64,000 nucleotides of DNA from Nakamurella multipartita DSM 44233 (GCF_000024365.1 NC_013235.1:2914001-2978000), one strand, 5' to 3'; positions 45,376-54,465 are shown, counted from the stretch's first letter. Translations and numbers: made by a program. Notes: generated by a model from the sequence alone, not told the origin.

Positions 45376-46427
45376 CGTTCGCCCCACGCGCCGATCGGGT
45401 TGCCGCAGATGTCGGCGCTGCCGTGGTCGCGTTGGTCGGACCGGCCGGCGCCGCCGGACGCGTCGGCCACGCGGAGCGGAGTGGACAGGGAACGCAGCAG
45501 GCGGTCAGGGCCGAGTTTGGACTGCGGGTAGGCGCGGCGGAACTCGACGAGCAACCGGTCGGGGTCGGTGATGCCGGTCTGCCGGGCGAACCGGCGCACC
45601 GTCGCCCCGACGCGGGGGTCGCCGATGTGCTGCAGCAAGGTGTCGGCGGCGTCCCGGCGCAGGGTGCGGCGGATGTGGTGCAGCAGGTCGACGTTGGTGA
45701 CCTGCCCGGGGGTGATGAGCCGGTTGAGCAGGCGGAGGACGGGGGAGTCGGGGGCGCCGTCGTGGCCGAGGATCAGCCGGTCGGTCACCGTTTGCAGTTC
45801 GGTGTCGTCGAGCCGGGCGGCACCGTCGGTCAGCTCGAGGGTGAGGTTGGAGTGGGCGGTGCGCACCGCTGAGCGCACGTAGGGTTCCAGGTCGCGCAGC
45901 ACCTCCCAGCGGGCGTGCTGGCCGTCGCGGACCAGCGCGGACAACCTCGCCCGGATGCGGCTGCGACCGGTGGGTCGGGCGGTCAGGCAGGTGACGTCGG
46001 GGTCGAAGCCGCGACCGTCCGCGTCGCCGCCGTCGGTGGTCCCGCTGCCCGTGGTCAACCGTCCGTCGTGGTCGAGCGGGGTGTGTTCGCAGTGCACGAT
46101 CAGGCTGCCGGCCCGGTCAATGCCGAGACCGAGCGCGCGCCAGAGGACGTCGACGGCGGCGCCGCGGGGGATGACGAGCAGCGGTCCGGGGCTGTGTTCG
46201 ACCTGGATGGGCAGCAGCAGCGCGCCTCCGTCGCCGGCGGCCTTGCGGCCGGTGTCGATGGCCGGGACCGACCACAGCCAGTCGGGCAGGTCGACCACCG
46301 CGCCGTCGGCGGGGAGGTCGGTGGCGAGCAGTGTCGCGGCGTGCTGCCCGGCGATGATCCGGGACAGGGATCGGGTCAGGGTGTCCAGCCAGCTGTGCCG
46401 GGATCCGGCCCGGTCGCGGCCGCCCAT
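45372..46427 (-). CDS. Unknown protein, second gene of the CpaE-like operon
   Basis: 351 residues, MGGRDRAGSRHSWLDTLTRS. Contains a hydrophobic beta region (GALLLPIQVEHSPGPLLVIP) and a helical C-terminal part. Start ATG 46427 overlaps the ATPase stop by one base (ATGA arrangement). No family recognised. Confidence 0.55.
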   Translation of the reverse strand: MGGRDRAGSRHSWLDTLTRSLSRIIAGQHAATLLATDLPADGAVVDLPDWLWSVPAIDTGRKAAGDGGALLLPIQVEHSPGPLLVIPRGAAVDVLWRALGLGIDRAGSLIVHCEHTPLDHDGRLTTGSGTTDGGDADGRGFDPDVTCLTARPTGRSRIRARLSALVRDGQHARWEVLRDLEPYVRSAVRTAHSNLTLELTDGAARLDDTELQTVTDRLILGHDGAPDSPVLRLLNRLITPGQVTNVDLLHHIRRTLRRDAADTLLQHIGDPRVGATVRRFARQTGITDPDRLLVEFRRAYPQSKLGPDRLLRSLSTPLRVADASGGAGRSDQRDHGSADICGNPIGAWGER

Positions 46428-48145
46428 CAGCGGTGGCCCCGGCGGCGCCAGCTCAGGATGCTGCGCCGCGGGCGGGGGGCGGGCCGGAATTCGGGTCGGC
46501 CGGTGATGCGGTGCAGGATCCGGTCCAGGGCGGCGGCGTAGACGGCGTGGTCGGAGGGGATCCGCCCGTTGTTCATCATCTCGACGACGGTGTCGTCGTT
46601 GCCGATGCGTTCCAGGTCGCACACATAGGGGGAGAACCGTTGCCGCACGTCGTCTTCGGAGAAGTCGACGACGCTCTTGTTGATGACCATCAGCATGTGC
46701 TCGCGGCCGACGCCGGCGGCGGCCATCATGCTCAGCCGGTCGGCCAGGTTGCTGACGCCGACGCTGGAGGAGTCGGTGTTGGCGATGCCCCACACACCGG
46801 GTGTGGCCAGCAGCGGGACGGCGAGATTGTCGATCAGCCCGGACGTGTCGTGCGCCTCGACGATCTGGGTGTCAACGATGACCAGGTCCGAGTTCAGTTG
46901 GGCCTGTTCGATGACCTGCGCGTACACGTCGGACGTGACGACGGTGGGGTCGGCCTCGTCGGTGCTGCGGGGGCCCGGGATCAGGTGGAAGTGCAGCTCG
47001 TCGAACCACCGTCCCGGCCGCAGGTCGTTGGCCGCCTGCATCGTCAGGACGGCGCGGGCGGGGTCGCCGGTGACGGCGGCGTCGAAGATGCCGGGAATGG
47101 TGGGTCGGGCCAGCCGCAGGTACTTGGTGATGTCGGACTGGCCCCGGTTGGCGTCCACCACGGTGACCTGCAGGTCGGGGCAGCGTTGCCCGGCCCGCTG
47201 GGCCAGGGCCAGCGCGATGGAGGTCTTGGCGGCTCCGCCCCGGGCTGCCCAGCTGATCACCAGGTGGCCGAGCTGTCCGCGACGTCGGGTGCGGTCGCTG
47301 CCGGGCGTCGCCGCGGCGCGGGGGCCGGCCATCAGGTCCAGCAGGTCGTCGCCGGTGACCGGCGGCGCCGTGACGGTGGCAGGCCGGGCCGGCGCCGCGG
47401 CCAGGACCGGTAACGGGTCGGGTTCCGGGTCCAGGATGGCCGGCCCGCTGCGGGTGACCAGGTCGGACTGGCTGACAGGGGTCGGTGGGGCGGATTCGTC
47501 GCTGCCGACCGGCATCTCGGCCCAGGCGGGGACCGGCGCTGCCGACGGCCGCCCGGCCGGCGGCGGGTCGGCATCGATCGCCCAGGCCGGGATCGATGCG
47601 CCTGCGGCCGGCCCGCGGGCCGCAGGTGACGTCGGATCGGACGGGGAGTCGTCGAACTCGGGCTCCGGCCATGGCGGCTGCGTCCATTCCGGATCGTCGT
47701 CCAGATCCGGGATCTGGAAGTCGGCGGCGTTCTCGTGGACGGACCCGTCGCTGTGCAAGGTCTTGTCGGAGTAGGTCGGGTGGTCGTCGAAGCCGGCGGC
47801 CGTCACCAGCGCCGACAGGTTCGCCGGCAGGGGCAGGATCTCGGCGCCGGTGATGGTCGGCGGCTGGTCGTCCGGGTCGATTAGGACGACGGTGCGCTTA
47901 CCCGGAGGGGTGTGTCCGGAGATCGAGTTGAGCCACGCGCCCATGCCGACGTGCTGCCGACGCCAGCGGGCGATGATCACCGGGACCTCGTCCGCTGACC
48001 GCGCCTGCTTGGACCGTTCCCGGATCGCCCGGACGGAATCGCGGAAGTCGCTGCCGGTGACCACGGGGATCCCGGCCGCGGTCAGGACCGAGACGAGGCC
48101 GGGGGAGTCGATGATCCCGACCGGCGTCGAACGGATGTCTGTCAT
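46427..48145 (-). CDS. CpaE/MinD-like ATPase with degenerate P-loop
   Basis: 572 residues. The N-terminal domain (GIIDSPGLVSVLTAAGIPVV, VPVIIARWR) looks receiver-like, as in CpaE/TadZ. A Pro/Asp-rich linker follows. The ATPase core begins HLVISWAARGGAAKTSIALA (about 293-312): the usual KGGxGKT is changed to ARGGAAKTS, so the signature Lys and the second Gly are missing. Later strands (VTVVDANRGQSDI, DLVIVDTQIV) match MinD/ParA proteins. Such proteins position complexes or pili. It leads a four-gene operon. Confidence 0.7.
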   Translation of the reverse strand: MTDIRSTPVGIIDSPGLVSVLTAAGIPVVTGSDFRDSVRAIRERSKQARSADEVPVIIARWRRQHVGMGAWLNSISGHTPPGKRTVVLIDPDDQPPTITGAEILPLPANLSALVTAAGFDDHPTYSDKTLHSDGSVHENAADFQIPDLDDDPEWTQPPWPEPEFDDSPSDPTSPAARGPAAGASIPAWAIDADPPPAGRPSAAPVPAWAEMPVGSDESAPPTPVSQSDLVTRSGPAILDPEPDPLPVLAAAPARPATVTAPPVTGDDLLDLMAGPRAAATPGSDRTRRRGQLGHLVISWAARGGAAKTSIALALAQRAGQRCPDLQVTVVDANRGQSDITKYLRLARPTIPGIFDAAVTGDPARAVLTMQAANDLRPGRWFDELHFHLIPGPRSTDEADPTVVTSDVYAQVIEQAQLNSDLVIVDTQIVEAHDTSGLIDNLAVPLLATPGVWGIANTDSSSVGVSNLADRLSMMAAAGVGREHMLMVINKSVVDFSEDDVRQRFSPYVCDLERIGNDDTVVEMMNNGRIPSDHAVYAAALDRILHRITGRPEFRPAPRPRRSILSWRRRGHR

Positions 48146-48163
48146 ACCGGGTCTATGCCGGCC
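48146..48163 (-). promoter_or_regulatory. Shared start motif, CpaE-like gene
   Basis: GGCCGGCATAGACCCGGT abuts ATG 48145. Confidence 0.65.
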
Positions 48164-48392
48164 GCGCGGGAACCGGTCACCCGGCGGACGTCGCCGGGTG
48201 CGGGTCCGCGTTCGTGACCGTCGGGGAGGTCGCCGGGTCTGGGCGATCGGCGTGAGCCGGTGCGAAGATCAACGTTCAAGTGACGGACGGGCGGGTGAAC
48301 AAGGCGGTGCGGGTGACCAGACGGAAGGCTGCGCGAGCCGATACATCCGGCTGCCGGTGCCCGCGGCGTTTTTCTTGCCGGTTCGGAGTGGC

Positions 48393-49058
48393 GTGGTGAC
48401 CCGCGCGGATCCTGACGCCGATGCGCTCTGGGCGTGGCTGCTCGGCCTGCGGGACCCCCTGCTGACGATCGAGCACCGTTTGGCCGCGCAGTCCGGTGTT
48501 CTGCGTTCCCTGCAGGAATCGCCCGGTTCCACCACCCACACCCTGGCCGGCGTGCTGGCCGCGATCGGGAGGGCGTTGACCGAGACGGCCGAGGCGATCG
48601 ATTGGGGTCCCCTGCAGATCGACGGCCGACCCGCGGTTCGCCTGCTGACCGTTCAGGTGGGCCCGGTGCGGATCGGCGATTCGGCGGTGCCGTTGCCGCA
48701 CGTCACTCGGATTCTGATGGCCCCGCCCCGCATCGGCCGCGTGTTCGCCGAGCCGCCACCGGCCGCCGCCTGGGGTGTCGTCGCGGCGGCCACCATTCCC
48801 GACGCGTCGGTAGCGCCGCCGATCGGGCCAGGGGATGGCCCGGACCCACAGACGCAGATCCGGGCGTTTCTGGTGTCCGCGCCCGGTCCAGGCGCCGGCG
48901 CGCTGGCGATCGCCGGGGCCGCGTTCGCCGCGGCTCGGTGGATGCTCGCCGCCAACGACGTCATCGGGCGGGAATGGGCTCCATCGGAGAGCATGCTGCG
49001 CACCGCCCTGGACGACGCGCTGGCGGCAGCCACAATACCCAGTTGGGACCGGCCCTGA
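48393..49058 (+). CDS. Unknown protein divergent from the CpaE-like operon
   Basis: About 221 residues; GTG 48393 and GTG 48396 are both possible, after GGAG. Sequence RADPDADALWAWLLGL, then SLQESPGSTTHTLAGVLAAI. An Ala/Gly-rich hydrophobic segment (GALAIAGAAFAAARWML) lies near the end. It is divergent from the CpaE-like operon, sharing a 247-base region. No family recognised. Confidence 0.5.
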   Translation: MVTRADPDADALWAWLLGLRDPLLTIEHRLAAQSGVLRSLQESPGSTTHTLAGVLAAIGRALTETAEAIDWGPLQIDGRPAVRLLTVQVGPVRIGDSAVPLPHVTRILMAPPRIGRVFAEPPPAAAWGVVAAATIPDASVAPPIGPGDGPDPQTQIRAFLVSAPGPGAGALAIAGAAFAAARWMLAANDVIGREWAPSESMLRTALDDALAAATIPSWDRP

Positions 49059-49544
49059 CACATCGGCGAGTCGTGATCCACGCGCTCCGCCGACCAACTT
49101 GCAGAAACCGATAGATGGAGAGACGTGACAGCTCAGAATTCCCCGCAGCGCGGCAATCGAATGGCCACAAATCGGTGGATTCTATCCAGACCGCATGGAC
49201 ACAAGCTTAATTCCTTGCCCCGACGCGGCATTCACTGCTTCAGCCGTGCTGAAGACGCAGCAAACTCACCTGCTTCGACTGGCAAGGGCCATTCTAGCGA
49301 AGAGCTGATGCCGTCCAGCGCTGCGCAGCGCTCCCAGCCTTCGATCACTAGCATGTGTGAGCTGCACGCTGGTTTCTTACTACGTCCCTGTGGGCGATAT
49401 TCTGTGCGAAGTCCATCCGACACTGTTTCGTCCGCCAGCACAAGGCGCCGTCAACCGGGGACTCTCCACCAAAACGTGCAAGCCGTCGTGAGCTACTCGC
49501 CCCGTTCGTCGGCCTGTCGATCTGCATCACCGACTGTCATCGGA
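49059..49544. other. Non-coding stretch with inverted repeats
   Basis: Nearly 500 bases without a convincing gene, lower in GC than its surroundings. It contains CTTCAGC-CGT-GCTGAAG (49238-49254) and the palindrome AGCGCTGCGCAGCGCT (49317-49332). It could hold a promoter region, an RNA gene or an eroded gene upstream of the defence cluster. Confidence 0.4.
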
Positions 49545-49550
49545 TATAAC
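49545..49550 (+). promoter_or_regulatory. Predicted -10 box of the GNAT-PIN gene
   Basis: TATAAC ends 7 bases before ATG 49558, so a leaderless transcript is likely. No convincing SD is present. Confidence 0.5.
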
Positions 49551-49557
49551 AACATCC

Positions 49558-51642
49558 ATGACGGTATGGGCGGAACAGGATGCGCCTCGAGTCGTGCAGG
49601 TGCAGCCGGATCAGGATCTCTTCAACGCTGTGTTCGAACTGGGCGAGTCGCACAAGAAGTCTGTGGGAATGTTGCCTATGGAAGCATGGAGGGACTACGC
49701 GTGCCGGGATGGTTTGATCGCAGCTATCCGAGGTACCGTTTCGAGCCCGACCTTGCTCGGCTTTGCCGCTTTCCGCGTTGGAGCCACGCGACCAGAGATC
49801 TCGCTTGCCCAGATGGTCGTATCACCGGGAGTTCGCGGCGGCGGAACGGCTCGCCGACTGATCGAGTTCATTTCTAGTAAACACTCAGAGATGCGTGGGA
49901 TTCGACTTAAGTGCCGCCGGGACTTACCCGCTGCAACCTTGTGGCCGCGTCTGGGTTTCGTCGCGCGCGGTGACATACCGGGTCGAGGCAATGATGGTGC
50001 CTGGTTGACTGTCTGGTGGCGCGACCATGGTCACCCCGACCTTCTCACCTGGTCAGGGGTATCCGACTCGACCATTGCGGTCGTTCTCGACACAAACGTA
50101 TTTATCGACCTTCACGGACCGGGCGAGGACGGCCGCTCGAAACATACGCGCACCGTCCTCGCTGCCAACGATGACCGAATCCAACTGTTGGTCACACCCG
50201 AACTCGGCAACGATCTCAACCGCTGCGCCGACGATCGCGTCCGGTTCAATCTGCAAAAACTGCAGTCCGCGCACCCGGGAATTAACGCTGCCACCGACTT
50301 GATCGATGAGACCTTCCAAGAGCTGGTTGCAGACGCTGGGACCGCACCGCGAAGCGATCAAGATCGCAGCGATCTACGTCACATCGCCTACACAGCTCGT
50401 ACAGGCGTCCATGTCTTCCTCACATGGGACGAGGCGTCTATCCGGCGGTGGGGTAGATCAGCACGCGAACTTCACGACGTCGCTATGGTGACTCCCTCCG
50501 AACTCGGGGGCCTGCTCGACGAATTGGAATCTGCCCCAGGCTATACTCCGGTTGCCTTGCTCGGCACCGGGTACACAAGCCGGGAGGCCGGGACCGCCGA
50601 CTCTGATACTATCCGAATGTTCCTAGATACCTCCCATGGCGAGAAAGCCCCAGAATTTGCCACCCGGCACCGCCAGCTTGCATCCGGCCCGCAGACTGGC
50701 GCTCACAGGATTCTATTCTTCGAGCCCGCTGGTGCTGCCGTTGCGATACTTGGATACACCGTTGATAGCGCTGTCGTGAATGTCAGCCTGATGAGAATGC
50801 ATCAGTTTCCAATCGCGCAGACTATGGCTGCCCAACTTGTGGCAATGATGAGGGTCATCGCAACAGAGGCGGATGCTTCAGTAGTACGGGTGCGTGATCG
50901 ACATATCAATCCGCTCTTCGCCGACGCGCTTATAGCCGACGGATTTCACCAAATCAACGAGACGTACGTAGGACTCAGCGTAAATGCTCGAAGCAGTATC
51001 CAAGAGCTGATTCCATCGCTCACGCCGACAATCTCGATGCTCGGATCACAAGAAGAGGCTGCGTTTGGAACTCTTCTCGATTCAGCTCAACGCCTGACAT
51101 CAAACACAGCCGCAGAAGTGTGTTCAAACTTGGAGCGCCTGCTCCGGCCGCTGCGGATCGTCGACGCGCCACTTGAAACTTGGCTTGTTCCTATCAAGCC
51201 CCACTGGTCAGCGCAATTGTTCAACAGCCCGCCCGACCTATTCGGACAGATTCCAGAGCTTGGGATGAGCGTTGAGCACGTGTACTACCGCGGGGGACGC
51301 TCAGGCGAAACGGAACCGGCACGAATTATATGGTGGGTGTCGGGACCAAGTGCGGGCCATGCCATCGCGTGCAGCGAGCTGATCGAGGTTATTGATGGAA
51401 CCCCTTCCGAGCTATTTCGGCGCTTCCGGCGGCTCGGTGTCTGGACCTGGTCGGAAGTGCAGGCCGCAGCGGCGACTAGTGGTCAGCTACGTGCTCTTCG
51501 GTTTATCAACACCGAGATGTTCGCTCATGAGGTTCCGCTCGAGCCACTCGAACGACAGCGTGGTCGGCGGCTACGCCTAGCTTTCCCGGTAAAGATCGAC
51601 CCCGACACCTTCGATCAGATCATCACGGAGGCACGTGCGTGA
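49558..51642 (+). CDS. GNAT-PIN fusion protein
   Basis: 694 residues. Residues 1-155 form a GNAT acetyltransferase-like fold (FAAFRVGATRPEISLAQMVV, then SPGVRGGGTARRLIEFI, then LWPRLGFVAR). From about 175 a PIN-like RNase domain starts (VVLDTNVFIDLHG), with later acidic residues and VFLTWDE near 285-291. The C-terminal half has a second GNAT-like region (LMRMHQFPIAQTMAAQLVAM, then ALIADGFHQI). PIN and GNAT domains are common toxin activities. It overlaps the ASCH gene by four bases. Likely a defence or toxin module. Confidence 0.7.
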   Translation: MTVWAEQDAPRVVQVQPDQDLFNAVFELGESHKKSVGMLPMEAWRDYACRDGLIAAIRGTVSSPTLLGFAAFRVGATRPEISLAQMVVSPGVRGGGTARRLIEFISSKHSEMRGIRLKCRRDLPAATLWPRLGFVARGDIPGRGNDGAWLTVWWRDHGHPDLLTWSGVSDSTIAVVLDTNVFIDLHGPGEDGRSKHTRTVLAANDDRIQLLVTPELGNDLNRCADDRVRFNLQKLQSAHPGINAATDLIDETFQELVADAGTAPRSDQDRSDLRHIAYTARTGVHVFLTWDEASIRRWGRSARELHDVAMVTPSELGGLLDELESAPGYTPVALLGTGYTSREAGTADSDTIRMFLDTSHGEKAPEFATRHRQLASGPQTGAHRILFFEPAGAAVAILGYTVDSAVVNVSLMRMHQFPIAQTMAAQLVAMMRVIATEADASVVRVRDRHINPLFADALIADGFHQINETYVGLSVNARSSIQELIPSLTPTISMLGSQEEAAFGTLLDSAQRLTSNTAAEVCSNLERLLRPLRIVDAPLETWLVPIKPHWSAQLFNSPPDLFGQIPELGMSVEHVYYRGGRSGETEPARIIWWVSGPSAGHAIACSELIEVIDGTPSELFRRFRRLGVWTWSEVQAAAATSGQLRALRFINTEMFAHEVPLEPLERQRGRRLRLAFPVKIDPDTFDQIITEARA

Positions 51643-52109
51643 CTAGCCCTGAGCTCGGTCGGATCATGCTGATCTCGGTTCACCCACGTCATGTCGAGAG
51701 AATCCTCGACGGCACGAAGACCGTCGAGCTCCGTCGGACGAAACCCGCGATCGACCCAGGACAACCCGCTGTGATCTACGCGACCATGCCCTCAGGTGCG
51801 CTCGTTGCGACCTGCCGAATCGCAGCGGTCGAGGTATCTGCTCCATCACGACTCTGGCGGACCGTGGGTTCCGCTGCGCAAGTGAGCCGCGCCGAGTTTG
51901 ATCGCTACTACTGCAACTCAACGATCGCGGTTGCACTGCACCTCAACGATGTCCGACCTCTAAGCGATCCAGTAACGCTCGGGCAGCTTCGCGCTCGCTC
52001 TCGATTTCACCCGCCGCAGACGTGGCACTTCGTCAATGAACGCGACCTGCGCTTCATGCTCGGAGGCCACCCTTCTGCCCATGTCATGGCCGAGCTCATC
52101 ACCTGCTGA
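51639..52109 (+). CDS. ASCH-domain protein
   Basis: 156 residues. Core pattern MLISVHPRHVERILDGTKTV, then ELRRTKP, VIYATMPSGALVATCRI is that of the ASCH/PUA-like RNA-binding fold. ASCH proteins often sit beside GNAT and PIN domains and may recognise modified or structured RNA. GTG 51639 overlaps the GNAT-PIN stop (GTGA), so the two act together. An ATG follows at 51666. Confidence 0.75.
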   Translation: MTSPELGRIMLISVHPRHVERILDGTKTVELRRTKPAIDPGQPAVIYATMPSGALVATCRIAAVEVSAPSRLWRTVGSAAQVSRAEFDRYYCNSTIAVALHLNDVRPLSDPVTLGQLRARSRFHPPQTWHFVNERDLRFMLGGHPSAHVMAELITC

Positions 52110-52192
52110 CTGCTCACGACGCAGGCGAGGAGATCATTTGCTGTCCGGCGTGTCGCCTCGCAGATCCTGGGTTTGAGAATCAGGCTCAGGAA

Positions 52193-53281
52193 GTGCGTCC
52201 CGACAACCCCGTGCCTGATGTAAGGATCGCTCAATGGACCGACATCCAAGGACTGTTCCATGACGGAGACAGCGACGATGGAGCACTGCTTCTCGGCAAC
52301 GGCTTCTCGACGAACATCTGGTCGAGATTTGCCTACTCCAGCCTTCTCGCTGAGTCCGAACTCACTGGCCAGGCGAGGGAGCTCTTCGGAAGGGGATGCA
52401 ACTTCGAAGCCGTTCTCGCGAACCTTACGGTAGCCCAACAGATTTCGTTGGTCGTTGAACCGAACAACCTAAGGCTGCATAGCAAACTCGGGCAGCTGGC
52501 CGACGAAATCCGGGGAGGTCTTCGACAGGCCGTTCAACAGGTGCACCCTGAGCCTAGCGACCTTTGCGCAGGTTTGCTGCCCATGCCCGGGATGTGCCAC
52601 ACCGTCGGGTTACCCAGGAACGTCCTGGACGACGTAAAGATGCATCTCCCGCGATACTCGGTTGTATTCACCACCAACTACGACCTAATCACCTACTGGG
52701 TCGTCGTCTCGGCCGGAATGGCCGACCTCTTTCCCGGAGGAGATGCTTTCGATGTTGAACGCGCTGAAAGCTGGCGTCAAGATTCGACGCAGCCGAAGAT
52801 CTTTTTTCTACATGGTGCGTTGCACCTTTGGCGGTCCCTAAGCTCGAACGCTGAAAGCAAGCTAACGACGAATCCAGGAGTAGCACTTCTCGACATGATC
52901 CGGTTGGCAACGGCCGACCCTGATCACGTTCCGCTGTTCATCAGCGAGGGCTCGTCGCCAGACAAAGTCGCTCGTATCGGCGCATCTCCGTACTTGTCAT
53001 TTTGTGCCCGCAGCTTGGCTGCATCTCGTGCTCCGCTCACGGTGCTTGGTCAAGCCCTTGATGACGTCGATCTGCATATCCGGGAGTTAATTGAATGTCA
53101 CCCGGACCGACCCGTCGCAATCGGAGTTTGGGTCGGGGACATCCCAGACCAAACAAATAGGCCGGATGTCCTTCGGGCCAGGGCAACAATGATTCGGGGC
53201 AGGCTTCCGCGGTCCCGAAATGTCACCTTCTTTGACTCCTCCGATCATCCACTAACCGATCCGGAAATGAATTGCGGCTAG
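52193..53281 (+). CDS. SIR2/DUF4917-like protein
   Basis: 362 residues. LLLGNGFSTNIWSRFAY (31-47), FTTNYDLITYWVV (about 160) and KIFFLHGALHLW match the DUF4917/SIR2-like layout found in defence islands, where related domains bind or cleave NAD+. GTG 52193 is proposed after CAGGCTCAGG. It lies 83 bases after the ASCH gene, likely in the same unit. No partner effector domain (for example a helicase) is present. Confidence 0.7.
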   Translation: MRPDNPVPDVRIAQWTDIQGLFHDGDSDDGALLLGNGFSTNIWSRFAYSSLLAESELTGQARELFGRGCNFEAVLANLTVAQQISLVVEPNNLRLHSKLGQLADEIRGGLRQAVQQVHPEPSDLCAGLLPMPGMCHTVGLPRNVLDDVKMHLPRYSVVFTTNYDLITYWVVVSAGMADLFPGGDAFDVERAESWRQDSTQPKIFFLHGALHLWRSLSSNAESKLTTNPGVALLDMIRLATADPDHVPLFISEGSSPDKVARIGASPYLSFCARSLAASRAPLTVLGQALDDVDLHIRELIECHPDRPVAIGVWVGDIPDQTNRPDVLRARATMIRGRLPRSRNVTFFDSSDHPLTDPEMNCG

Positions 53282-53509
53282 GTTTCAAGTCGAGGTCTGG
53301 AAACGGCAAGCTGCGCCCAGGGTGTCTGGAGGCGTTCGGAACTCGACTTTCGCGCGTCAATACTGCCGACCGTCAAGTTGGTAAAGCAAGCGCGTGCTGG
53401 GTCATGCGGGGCCAGTTTCACGGCTTACCTACACAAAGGGTCAGATGGTTCCTTCACGATGGCGCGCGACACGGCCTTTCTCCATCGGTCGCGGCCTCCG
53501 GCCGGTGTC

Positions 53510-53563
53510 GGCTCGGCGCCGTCCCGGGGAGGGAGCCTGTGACCGTCGGGTTGGCGCCGAGCC
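53510..53563 (+). repeat. Hairpin element, copy 1
   Basis: 11-base stem GGCTCGGCGCC / GGCGCCGAGCC encloses a loop with GGGAGCCTGTGACCGTCGGG (53531-53550). It is followed closely by ATCCTAT (53568-53574). See copy 2. Confidence 0.6.
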
Positions 53564-53610
53564 GTGATCCTATCGGCCCCGCCAAGCACCGCATCGCGAG
53601 TCGGTCAGCC

Positions 53611-53625
53611 GGACCCGCCGGGTCC
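53611..53625 (+). repeat. Small hairpin between the two elements
   Basis: GGACCC-GCC-GGGTCC lies between copies 1 and 2. Confidence 0.35.
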
Positions 53626-53642
53626 AGTTACTCTCCGGTGTG

Positions 53643-53700
53643 CGGCTCGCGGGCCTCCGCGGTAGGGAGCCTGTGACCGTCGGGGTGAGTTCGCGAGCCG
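53643..53700 (+). repeat. Hairpin element, copy 2
   Basis: 9-base stem CGGCTCGCG / CGCGAGCCG encloses the identical 20-base loop string (53665-53684), followed by ATCCTAT. The stems differ from copy 1 but still pair, as expected of a conserved structure. Confidence 0.6.
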
Positions 53701-53995
53701 AATCCTATTGCACAGGGCAAGAAATCAGCGAACCTCGGCGTGTCGCCTCGTCCGGTGCCGCGGATCTGCCGATGTCGAGCCGGCCCGGGCGGACTGTCTT
53801 CACTTCTGTCGGCGGGAAAGTGCCGCGGCAGGCGATGTCCGGTGCCCCTCGCGTGTACGCGCGCGAGGTCGGGCCCGCGGCCGGGCGGAGCCGGACGCCG
53901 CCGCCGGTGAGTCGCCGATGCGCCCGCTGCGCGGTCGTCGACACCGAGCCGCGTCCGGCACTCGCGGAACAGGGTTTTCGGCGGCGAGCGGCAAA

Positions 53996-54133
53996 ATGAG
54001 CGGCTCCAAACGCCCGGTCACGAGTGGGTCCGACCCGGGCTGGCCGACCTTCTCGTCGGCGATCGCGCAGGCTCAGCAGCTGCGCCGTCTGGACGGCCGA
54101 GGCTTCTCCGCTAGGTCGGTGTACCGCCGCTGA
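53996..54133 (+). CDS. Small protein before the replication gene
   Basis: 45 residues, MSGSKRPVTSGSDPGWPTFS, ending LDGRGFSARSVYRR. Polar and basic. Its stop lies in the left arm of a 13-base inverted repeat, which supports a real transcription unit with its own terminator. Function unknown. Confidence 0.4.
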   Translation: MSGSKRPVTSGSDPGWPTFSSAIAQAQQLRRLDGRGFSARSVYRR

Positions 54134-54167
54134 CCTGCGGTTCCAACGGATCGTCGCAGGTCAGCGG
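54127..54167 (+). terminator. 13-base stem hairpin
   Basis: CCGCTGACCTGCG / CGCAGGTCAGCGG with a 15-base loop. Perfect pairing, no T-run. Likely a terminator for the small gene or part of an origin structure. Confidence 0.5.
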
Positions 54168-54238
54168 CCTTCGCTCGCGCGCACGTGCGCGACGTGGTCT
54201 CTATGGGAGGTGGGGACAGTGTGTGTGTCCGCCCCTTT

Positions 54239-54296
54239 CTTCTCTTCTCTTTCTCTTTCTCTTTCAATAAAGAAATAGATACATACATACATACAG
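54239..54296. other. AT-rich tract with pyrimidine run and tetranucleotide repeats
   Basis: A pure pyrimidine stretch of repeated CTTT/CTTC units, then an A-rich patch and ATACATACATACATAC. Strikingly AT-rich inside very GC-rich DNA. Candidate DNA-unwinding part of a replication origin. Confidence 0.5.
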
Positions 54297-54465
54297 AAGG
54301 GGTCGGAGAAGGTCGTGAGCTGCGACAACAAGTCGGAACCGGCCTGTAAGCCTCGTACAGCACAGCCGACGTGCGCCGCGGCGGCCGTCAACCGAGACCT
54401 CGGCACGGGCCGATCACCCCGCCCCCCTGGTCCGACGACGGCACGTCGGTCACCGGTCGGCTGGC

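Noticed and set aside
48190-48239. Direct repeat GTCGCCGGGT (two copies, 40 bases apart)
   Set aside because: Short and GC-only; expected by chance at this composition, and not supported by further copies.
49125-49877. Plus-strand frame crossing the start of the GNAT-PIN gene
   Set aside because: Overlaps the real gene in another frame and has no domain or start signal.
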